DNA from: Kistimonas asteriae
Lineage (GTDB): Bacteria; Pseudomonadota; Gammaproteobacteria; Pseudomonadales; Endozoicomonadaceae
DNA length: 64,000 bases
Assembly: GCF_018263925.1 (NCBI RefSeq)
Contig: NZ_JAEVHF010000018.1
Location: 1-64,000, forward strand
Direction of reading: 5' to 3'
Positions 26,316 to 33,207 of this stretch are shown here, piece by piece. Position numbers and translations under genes: made by a program. The notes under the pieces are model-generated. The model did not search any database and was not told the DNA's origin. It was given only the letters and a program-made list of their open reading frames with translations. Position 1 is the stretch's first letter. Each line of letters begins with the position of its first letter.

Positions 26316-27731
26316 TTAGAACACTATGGGTTTCTGGATCGGCTCCAGCGCCAACGTATCCCGGATAATCTCCAGTGCTTCCTGAAGCTGCCGTCGCTCT
26401 GCCAGACTGCTGATGCAGAAGCGAATTCCCTGAGGCGCCGGCGAGCTACCGGCGGCAAACATCTCAGCACCCAGTACCCGAACACCCTGTTGCTCCAACT
26501 GAGAGACAAACGTGTTGGCGCGCCAGGGTTCCGGCAACCTGAGCCAGCAGTGAAAGCTAAAAGACTGGGACTGCAAATCATGACAGTTCAACGTATCTGC
26601 AACCATCGCCTGCCTGGCAGCGATTTCATCCCGCTGCCAGGTCATCAGTTCCCACGCCTTGCCGGAATCCAGCCAGGACATCACCACTTCCGCCATCAGC
26701 GGTGTCGCACTCCAGCAATCCCCGCGCAACACCTGTCCAATTCGTTCCACAAGGTCTGGCGGACAAACCGCAAACCCCATATGTAATCCGCCCCCCAGGG
26801 ATTTGGAGAAGCTGCCACTGTAGATCACCTGTTCCGGCGCCATCGACACCATGGCAGTGCTGCGATTTTCTGGCATACTGAATTTCACATCATCCTCCAG
26901 CACCAATACATTGAACTCGGCAGCAATCGCGAGAATGTCCCGACGTCGCGCTTCCGGCATGATGATGGAGGTAGGGTTATGCAGCGCCGGCATCAGATAG
27001 AGCAACCGGGGTTGATGTTGTCGGCAACACTCCACCAGCGCATCAGGCATCATGCCATGAGCATCCATCGGCACACCGACATGACGCAGCTGCTGCTGTC
27101 GTACACTGTAAATAAAACCGGGATACGTCAGATAATCAGACAGGACCGTGTCCCCGGGACGCGTCATGGCTCGCAGCACAAGACTATTGGCATGTTGCCC
27201 GCCATTGGTCATCAGGATGCAGGCAGGGTCAGCAGAAATCCCAAACCGTTCCAGCCAACGGGCAACCATATCCCTGTGTCGCCGTAATCCCTGCTCAGGA
27301 TGGTATTGCAGTAACGAGGCGAGCCTGGCGCTATTGTCACTCAACCGGTCCAGGGTATCGGCCAGCATTTTTTCCCGACAAGCCGGTACTGACAGGCTCA
27401 GGCTTAAATCCAGCAGCGTCGTGTCGGTTTCTGCCGGAATACTGAAATCCGGCCGGTTCCACCGCTTGCCGCGAACAAACGTACCGCTGCCAACCCGAGC
27501 TACCACCAGACGACGACGTTCAGCTTCTGCGTAACCCCGGGTAACGGTTCCTACGGTCACATTTAGCTGTTCTGCCAAGGATCGATGGGTAGGCAGCCGC
27601 GCTTCAGCCACCAGCTGACCGTTGCCCACCGCTTCCTCAATGGCATCGGCCAATGCTTTATAGCGAGGTCCCGAAAAGCGAGCCAGTTCGGGGATCCAGT
27701 CCTGCTCTGATTCTAAATTCTTATTCTGCAT
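26316..27731 (-). CDS. MocR/PdxR-type regulator (GntR wHTH fused to aminotransferase)
   Basis: The 471-aa protein joins a GntR winged-helix domain (residues ~15-85, LPTHRSLAEQLNVTVGTVTRGYAEAERRRLV) to a fold-type I aminotransferase-like domain. The PLP lysine is Lys310 in SGSFSKSLGGGL. MocR proteins use PLP as a ligand or a reaction with a substrate to control neighbouring genes. It is divergent from alaX-phzF-lysE across a 131-bp gap, which makes that operon its likely target. An amino acid or amine is the plausible inducer. Confidence 0.9.
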   Translation of the reverse strand: MQNKNLESEQDWIPELARFSGPRYKALADAIEEAVGNGQLVAEARLPTHRSLAEQLNVTVGTVTRGYAEAERRRLVVARVGSGTFVRGKRWNRPDFSIPAETDTTLLDLSLSLSVPACREKMLADTLDRLSDNSARLASLLQYHPEQGLRRHRDMVARWLERFGISADPACILMTNGGQHANSLVLRAMTRPGDTVLSDYLTYPGFIYSVRQQQLRHVGVPMDAHGMMPDALVECCRQHQPRLLYLMPALHNPTSIIMPEARRRDILAIAAEFNVLVLEDDVKFSMPENRSTAMVSMAPEQVIYSGSFSKSLGGGLHMGFAVCPPDLVERIGQVLRGDCWSATPLMAEVVMSWLDSGKAWELMTWQRDEIAARQAMVADTLNCHDLQSQSFSFHCWLRLPEPWRANTFVSQLEQQGVRVLGAEMFAAGSSPAPQGIRFCISSLAERRQLQEALEIIRDTLALEPIQKPIVF

Positions 27732-27862
27732 ATCCAGGCATTGTCATGGTGACAATTAATTTATTGATCTTATTTCACGCCATTCTAAGATCACAACAGA
27801 GCAATGAAAACGACAAAACACACAAATTGTAGGGATACAATGGCAACCAGAGAGTCAAGCCG

Positions 27863-28591
27863 ATGAACCATTCTGCGCCGGTCTTCTATCAGGATCCCTA
27901 TCAGAAAGTGCTGACAACAACAGTCTCCAGTATTCAGGATCAGAACGTGGTGCTGGCAGAAACCATTTTCTATCCCAACGGCGGGGGACAACCTGGCGAC
28001 ACCGGCCATATCAATGCCAGTAACGGCAACCAGTTCACGATCACCAATACACGAAAAGATCACGAATCAGGAACGATAGTGCACGAGATCAGCGAGGCAC
28101 CCCTTGATCTGCAACCCGGTGACACTGTGACGGTCACACTGGACTGGTCACGCCGTTACGCCCATATGCGCATGCATACCTGCATGCACCTGCTCTGCTC
28201 CCTGATTCCCTGCGGGGTGACCGGCGGCGCCCTGACCGCCGACAAGGGCAGGCTGGATTTTGACATGGGCGATTTCGACGCGAACAAAGAACTACTGACA
28301 CAACAGCTCAATGCCCTCATCGGGCAGGCAGAGCCCATCTCCATTGAATGCCTGGAAGCATCTGTACTGGATACCAACCCCGAGCTCGTGCGAACGATGT
28401 CCGTTCAGCCGCCCAGGGGAGCGGGCAAAATCCGGATGGTAAGGACTGGTACTACCGATTATCAGCCCTGTGGCGGTACCCATGTAGCGAATACCCGTGA
28501 AATCGGTCTCGTCAGAATCAGCAAAATTGAGAATAAAGGGCAACGCAATAAACGGGTCGTGATTGTCTTCAGCAACGGGGAAAAACAATGA
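27863..28591 (+). CDS. AlaX-type alanyl-tRNA editing protein
   Basis: This 242-aa free-standing editing protein hydrolyses mischarged Ser- or Gly-tRNA(Ala). It has the zinc-binding HxxxH (RMHTCMHLL) and CxxxH (CGGTHV) motifs and the FYPNGGGQPGDTG signature found near the N-terminus of AlaX-M proteins. It overlaps the next gene by 4 bp (ATGA), so translation is coupled. Its place in an operon with a PhzF isomerase-like protein and a LysE-type exporter under a MocR regulator suggests a link to amino-acid modification and export rather than general translation. Confidence 0.9.
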   Translation: MNHSAPVFYQDPYQKVLTTTVSSIQDQNVVLAETIFYPNGGGQPGDTGHINASNGNQFTITNTRKDHESGTIVHEISEAPLDLQPGDTVTVTLDWSRRYAHMRMHTCMHLLCSLIPCGVTGGALTADKGRLDFDMGDFDANKELLTQQLNALIGQAEPISIECLEASVLDTNPELVRTMSVQPPRGAGKIRMVRTGTTDYQPCGGTHVANTREIGLVRISKIENKGQRNKRVVIVFSNGEKQ

Positions 28592-29388
28592 AAACGTTAC
28601 CCTATTACCAGATTGATGCCTTTACTGACCGCCTGTTCGGTGGCAACCCAGCGGCAGTGATGCCACTGCAAAGCTGGCTGCCTGATGCCTGCATGCAACA
28701 GCTGTCCAAGGAAAACAACCTGTCAGAAACCGCTTTTTTTGTCAGGCATAACGACCGCTACCATATTCGCTGGTTTACACCCGGCACAGAAGTACAGCTC
28801 TGTGGCCACGCAACCCTCGCGGCCAGCTATGTCATTCGGCATGAATTAGGCGACAGTACCCATCAACAGGTCTTTGACAGCCTGAGCGGTGAACTCAAGG
28901 TCCGGTTTCATGGTGAGCTCATTGAACTCAACTTTCCCATGAATCACCGATCCCCCATCCGGTTGCCTGATACCATTACCAAACAACTGCCCTTTACGCC
29001 ACTGGCAGCCTTTACGTCCCATGATGACCTGCTCATCCTGGCGCCGGATGAAGCAACGGTGGCGGAGCTGAGTATTGATTTCACCAAGCTCCCCCATGGC
29101 ACGATCAAACGGGGCGTGATTATCACCGCAGCATCAGAGCGGGAATCCGTTGATTTCGTATCCCGTTGGTTTGGTGGCCCTGAGGTCGATATTCAGGAAG
29201 ATCCCGTCACCGGCTCGGCACACACACTGCTGACCCCCTTCTGGGCTGAAAAGCTGGACAAACCACTGCTTCGTGCTGAACAGATCTCGGCACGTCGAGG
29301 CAAGCTGGAATGCGAACTGCAGGGTGATCGGGTCTACATTCGGGGAGGTGCCGTCAAATACCTGGAAGGCACCATCCAGATTCCCTAA
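28588..29388 (+). CDS. PhzF-family isomerase-like protein
   Basis: The 266-aa protein follows the PhzF pattern. It opens with YYQIDAFTDRLFGGNPAAV and has the catalytic-Glu segment NLSETAFF, then FTPGTEVQLCGHATLAAS, and ends with the DIQEDPVTGSAHTLL motif of the second half. PhzF isomerises DHHA in phenazine synthesis, but most members have unknown substrates. There are no other phenazine genes. The start codon overlaps the alaX stop. Confidence 0.9.
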   Translation: MKTLPYYQIDAFTDRLFGGNPAAVMPLQSWLPDACMQQLSKENNLSETAFFVRHNDRYHIRWFTPGTEVQLCGHATLAASYVIRHELGDSTHQQVFDSLSGELKVRFHGELIELNFPMNHRSPIRLPDTITKQLPFTPLAAFTSHDDLLILAPDEATVAELSIDFTKLPHGTIKRGVIITAASERESVDFVSRWFGGPEVDIQEDPVTGSAHTLLTPFWAEKLDKPLLRAEQISARRGKLECELQGDRVYIRGGAVKYLEGTIQIP

Positions 29389-29431
29389 CCAACGCCACAT
29401 CAACAACAAGAAAAAACAGAGTAAAAACAAA

Positions 29432-30049
29432 ATGTTCGACTGGCATAGTTTTTATATACCACTCATGACGTTTGCTTTTGCCTCCAGCATCACGCCGGGT
29501 CCAAATAACATTATGTTGACCGCCAGTGGTGCGAATTATGGATTCTTCCGAACACTGCCCCATATTGCCGGGGTAGCCAGCGGTTTTTTCATCCTGCTGC
29601 TGGCCGTTGCTTTCGGGCTAGGCAATGCCTTCCAAACATGGCCGGTGTTACAGACCATCCTGAAATACATCGGATCTGCCTACCTGATTTTTCTGGCCTG
29701 GAAAATTGCCAATGCCAGCCGCCCTGAACAGCGTGATGGGCCAGCCAAACCATTCACGCTGTGGCAGGCCGCACTGTTCCAGGTCGTCAATGTCAAAGCC
29801 TGGATCATGGCGATTGGCAGCATGTCAGCATTCACACTGGCCGGTACGGATTATGCCGTTTCAGCCCTTGTCATTGCCGGTATCTTCAGCCTGATCAACC
29901 TGCCCTGTATTTCTCTCTGGACCGGATTTGGTGTGGCCATTGGGCGTTTTCTGCAACATGACCGGGCACTGCGTACGTTTAACGTCTGCATGGCAGCCCT
30001 GACAGCAGGATCCGTCATTCTGCTTTATCTTCCGGAAAGCAGCCTGTAA
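29432..30049 (+). CDS. LysE/RhtB-family amino-acid exporter
   Basis: This 205-aa membrane protein has six hydrophobic helices and the N-terminal LysE signature SSITPGPNNIMLTASGANYGFFRTLPHIAG. LysE/RhtB transporters export amino acids such as lysine, threonine or homoserine lactone. The ATG at 29432 gives the standard length; the frame is open further upstream but overlaps phzF. It is the third gene of the alaX-phzF-lysE run, and a terminator overlaps its end. Confidence 0.9.
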   Translation: MFDWHSFYIPLMTFAFASSITPGPNNIMLTASGANYGFFRTLPHIAGVASGFFILLLAVAFGLGNAFQTWPVLQTILKYIGSAYLIFLAWKIANASRPEQRDGPAKPFTLWQAALFQVVNVKAWIMAIGSMSAFTLAGTDYAVSALVIAGIFSLINLPCISLWTGFGVAIGRFLQHDRALRTFNVCMAALTAGSVILLYLPESSL

Positions 30050-30060
30050 GGGGCTGCTTT
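30036..30060. terminator. Terminator between lysE and the convergent Bcr gene
   Basis: AAAGCAGCC and GGCTGCTTT form a 9-bp stem around a 7-nt loop. It overlaps the lysE stop codon at 30047-30049. A following TCTATAAAG gives a weak T-tract, so efficiency is uncertain. Confidence 0.55.
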
Positions 30061-30074
30061 CTATAAAGACTGAA

Positions 30075-31256
30075 TTAAGGACGAACCCACACCGTACCGG
30101 CCAGAACAACCACGGCGCCACCGCCACAAAAAACAATCAACGGCCAGAGCGTATCACCAGGCAACACGGTGACAACAACGGTACCTACGATACAAACCAA
30201 CAATGCTTCAATGCAGTAATACAGGGCCACTGCCGTACCAGCGATGGACTGAAATTCAGCGAGTGCGCCATTGGCAGATACCGCACAGGTACAGCTGATA
30301 CCAACGGCCACAACCCACATCGGAATCAACAGGGAGGCCGTGCCTGAAAACGAGAAAGTATGGGCCACCAACATCAACAAGGCGCCGATACCTATCGCGA
30401 CCATCCCCAGCCGTAACGTGCCGGGAATGCCATATCGACTGACAATTCGCCCCGCAAAACGACTCATCACAATCATGACCAGCGCAACCGTTGAAAACAG
30501 CAGACTGAAGGCCAGGGGGGAATAACCGAGTTTGCCGATCAGTATTCGGGGTGCTGTAGAGAAATAAACAAAAAAAGACCCCATCGCTACGGCAAATGCC
30601 ACGGTATACAACCAGAATTCTCTGGATCGTATCACCTGCAGAAAAGCCGTTTTCAGATCAATACCAGAGACAACGGTTCGAGTCTCAGGCCACGCGATTA
30701 CGGCCTGAAGGCCAGCCAGGATCGCAATCACGGCCAATCCCCAAAACACCGCATGCCAACCCGCCCAATCAATCAGCAGTGCGCCTATTACAGGCCCCAG
30801 TGCCGGTACGAATGCCAGCATTCCCCCCAGCAATGCATAGACAGTGGCAGCTTCACGACGTTGTCCGTATACATCCCGAACCGTAGCAAACGTTGCTACC
30901 AGGGAAGCAGCCCCTCCAGCCCCCTGACACAATCGCCAGACTATAAAGGCTTCAATGGTCGACACCTGAACCAGGGCAACAGAACTCACAATAAACAGCA
31001 GAATACCAGCCAACAACACGGGCCGACGGCCCAACCGGTCAGACAAGGGACCAAACACCAGCTGCCCGCAACCCAGCATCAGCATATAAAGTGACAGGGT
31101 CAGCTGTACTGCACCGGGTGAGGTCGTAAACACCGATGTCATCTCAGGTACCGCTGGCAAATAGACATCCATTCCCAGTGACGCCAACAGGTCAAAGGGC
31201 ACCATCAGCAACAATGTGCGCGATAGCGAAAGATTCCAGGCATTATTCAAGGACAC
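30075..31256 (-). CDS. Bcr/CflA-family multidrug efflux MFS transporter
   Basis: The 393-aa protein has twelve predicted helices and the drug/H+ antiporter pattern: GMDVYLPAVPEM in helix 1 and motif A FGPLSDRLGRRPVLL between helices 2 and 3. Family members export bicyclomycin, sulfonamides or chloramphenicol. The likely start is GTG at 31256 preceded by ACGGAAAT. It is convergent with the LysE gene, and a 10-bp hairpin lies 64 bp upstream. Confidence 0.9.
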   Translation of the reverse strand: MSLNNAWNLSLSRTLLLMVPFDLLASLGMDVYLPAVPEMTSVFTTSPGAVQLTLSLYMLMLGCGQLVFGPLSDRLGRRPVLLAGILLFIVSSVALVQVSTIEAFIVWRLCQGAGGAASLVATFATVRDVYGQRREAATVYALLGGMLAFVPALGPVIGALLIDWAGWHAVFWGLAVIAILAGLQAVIAWPETRTVVSGIDLKTAFLQVIRSREFWLYTVAFAVAMGSFFVYFSTAPRILIGKLGYSPLAFSLLFSTVALVMIVMSRFAGRIVSRYGIPGTLRLGMVAIGIGALLMLVAHTFSFSGTASLLIPMWVVAVGISCTCAVSANGALAEFQSIAGTAVALYYCIEALLVCIVGTVVVTVLPGDTLWPLIVFCGGGAVVVLAGTVWVRP

Positions 31257-31319
31257 AATAGATTTCCGTCAGAAGCGAAATAACGTTTCTGCGGCATGCA
31301 GGAAGGATAATCCGTTACG

Positions 31320-31349
31320 CCACAGCATCATGGACTCGGGATGCTGTGG
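31320..31349. promoter_or_regulatory. 10-bp inverted repeat upstream of the Bcr gene
   Basis: CCACAGCATC and GATGCTGTGG are perfect inverted copies around a 10-nt loop, 64 bp upstream of the efflux gene. There is no T-run, so it is more likely an operator or leader structure than a terminator. The rest of the 283-bp gap (31257-31539) shows no gene. Confidence 0.4.
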
Positions 31350-31539
31350 CTTAAGTGCGTGTTCTGACCATCGGCCTCATAACAGTCTTCTCTCTGTTGA
31401 ATGGCCTAAAGGCTATGGCGTTCCCCCTGAAACCTCAATAACGACTAACCACATTGTCAATGCTGCTGACGAGTATTCCCACGATACCTGCAGTCTATAG
31501 TTATTCCATAGGCAAGCCGTGCGGTAAGGGCTTATAAAT

Positions 31540-32130
31540 ATGAGAAAACCATCCAAATTATTCACGTGGCTATTCTTTTTAGTTTTAAGTCCACTCCGGG
31601 TGTTCGCTTCTCCGGCGTCTTGGGAAAAAATCCTGTCAGCCGAACCCCTTGAGCGTCATCCCTCCGTCAATCAGGCCTACGAAAAACACCGAGCAGCCTA
31701 TCTTTCCAAGAAGAAAACGGCGGAAACCGTGATCTTCGAAGATGTCTTCGGTCTGGATGAGCAGCAGGCCCGACAATGCAGTGAATACGGCTGCGAACTG
31801 GGGTATCGCCTGACTATAAACCGATTCCCTTACTGGCTCGAAGATGGCATTGCCCATCTGTTGTTGTTCTCATCCCAATCCGTCTGGGATGAAGCCGTAC
31901 TGAAGCAGAAGTCTGAGGAGCTGCTCCGTCAACATTTGCCTGACAGTGCCCAATACCGCGGCATTGAGTGGAGCATTCGGATCAATCCCCCCTGGAAAAG
32001 AACCGTCAAAGGGCTGGGACATGCCCATATCTTTATTCGTGATACTGAGGGGACGGCCAACCTTACCCAATGGGTTGGTCAGCTAAAACAGCAACGTAGA
32101 TCATCCATTGATAAGCCCGTATCTGACTAA
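31540..32130 (+). CDS. Exported 196-aa protein with a possible DUF3605-like segment
   Basis: The N-terminus (KLFTWLFFLVLSPLRVFASPAS) is a clear signal peptide with cleavage expected near VFA-SPA, about residues 23-25. The mature part contains RFPYWLEDGIAHLLLFSS, which recalls the PY-x(4-5)-GI-x-H-x-L pattern that I associate with DUF3605 (fungal GIG1-type) proteins; this is from memory and weak. Two cysteines (CSEYGCELG) could form a disulfide. The protein should be periplasmic or secreted. It precedes the broken large gene by 123 bp on the same strand. Confidence 0.65.
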   Translation: MRKPSKLFTWLFFLVLSPLRVFASPASWEKILSAEPLERHPSVNQAYEKHRAAYLSKKKTAETVIFEDVFGLDEQQARQCSEYGCELGYRLTINRFPYWLEDGIAHLLLFSSQSVWDEAVLKQKSEELLRQHLPDSAQYRGIEWSIRINPPWKRTVKGLGHAHIFIRDTEGTANLTQWVGQLKQQRRSSIDKPVSD

Positions 32131-32253
32131 CTCCAGACGTATTTAATCTCATCCAATGAACTCCATTGCGATTCAGTTGTCACATTACGTTGTGATGTAT
32201 TGCATCTTCCAGGTGCCTTACCAACAGATAAAAACTGATAACGCAAACACAAT

Positions 32254-33207
32254 ATGAAACCGATTACGACATCCCCCTCAACCTCCCCTTCTTCAGATAC
32301 AACAGTTATAAGCGCTGCTGACTTAGTTGTTGATTTAGCGTCTTCATATGGATTCGGCTCGTCGCGAAAAATCAGTATTCCGCCGCCGCCCCCGATCCTG
32401 ACTCAGCAAGAATTGTTACATGAACTGAAAATACTCGGCGTTCAGCCCAGACAGGGCGCCCTGTTTAGTTCGTCCGAAAATAGTTCTTCCGCATCAAGTA
32501 GCGATGAAGATCGTTCTATTTTAAAAAAGAAAGTGCTCCAAGTTGAAGTGAGTGACCAGGACATGCCTCCCCTGGAGTCACTTTCTATTGAGGAAACATC
32601 ATCTGAACTCACTATCCCATCCATCAATTTACCGATTAGCCAAATAAAACGCCTATGGCATTCAGATCCTGCAGTCAGTACCACAAAAAGTGATGGTCCT
32701 AGATTCGATATAAAACTCCGCTCTACTGTAAAATCATGGTCTTCATGCCATGAAGTTTTTTCCTGGAATCAGTTTCAAGAAAAACCAATGGATATAAGTA
32801 ACATTGCAACAAGTCAAGAGATACCTTCACCAACCCTGATATCTACAGAAGAAGCTCAAATTTTGGAAGACACCCCTGATTCCAGCTTTTTCGGAGAGTC
32901 TCTGCTGACACACCCCGAGAATCCAGAAGAATTGATGGCTAAATCTCAGCCTGAAGGTACCCAGATACAGCCGTCTACGTCTGATTTTCCTCCAGGCTCC
33001 GGGGCAAGACCTAAAACAACACCTGCAGCACCTAAAAAAAAGAAAACGAAGAAAAAAAAGCAGCTGAAAAAACGGCTGGCTCGGATTCTGCAAAAGATAC
33101 AGCCATTACACTACCTATGCATCCAGCCAGCTCATCCGCGCAGGATGAGCCTGAAAGGGGGGAGGCGACAACAAGACAGCCAGAGAAAAAGCAATCCATC
33201 CCGATAA
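32254..33207 (+). CDS. First frame of a split large protein; ends in a polylysine tail
   Basis: This 317-aa frame is Ser/Thr/Pro/Glu-rich and probably disordered, with several acidic repeats. At about residue 260 it enters a polylysine stretch (PKKKKTKKKKQLKKR) encoded by two A8 tracts. Both tracts contain the canonical -1 slippery heptamer A AAA AAG in the zero frame (33036-33042 and 33054-33060). Slipping back one base there joins it to the 975-aa frame. Without a shift, the product ends in a basic, NLS-like tail of about 55 residues. The function is unknown. This is either a pseudogene 5' part, a sequencing indel or a programmed frameshift. Confidence 0.7.
   Translation: MKPITTSPSTSPSSDTTVISAADLVVDLASSYGFGSSRKISIPPPPPILTQQELLHELKILGVQPRQGALFSSSENSSSASSSDEDRSILKKKVLQVEVSDQDMPPLESLSIEETSSELTIPSINLPISQIKRLWHSDPAVSTTKSDGPRFDIKLRSTVKSWSSCHEVFSWNQFQEKPMDISNIATSQEIPSPTLISTEEAQILEDTPDSSFFGESLLTHPENPEELMAKSQPEGTQIQPSTSDFPPGSGARPKTTPAAPKKKKTKKKKQLKKRLARILQKIQPLHYLCIQPAHPRRMSLKGGRRQQDSQRKSNPSR
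33036..33042 (+). promoter_or_regulatory. -1 slippery heptamer A AAA AAG (first)
   Basis: In the frame of the 317-aa protein the codons are AAA (33037-33039) and AAG (33040-33042), preceded by A. This is the same heptamer type that drives -1 frameshifting in E. coli dnaX. A slip here enters the 975-aa frame at GAA 33042, just after that frame's last upstream stop (33033-33035). Confidence 0.5.
33054..33060 (+). promoter_or_regulatory. -1 slippery heptamer A AAA AAG (second)
   Basis: The second A8 tract again places AAA (33055-33057) and AAG (33058-33060) in the zero frame after an A. It is 18 bases downstream of the first heptamer and leads into the same -1 frame. The doubled site strengthens the case for slippage, either ribosomal or transcriptional. 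Confidence 0.5.
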
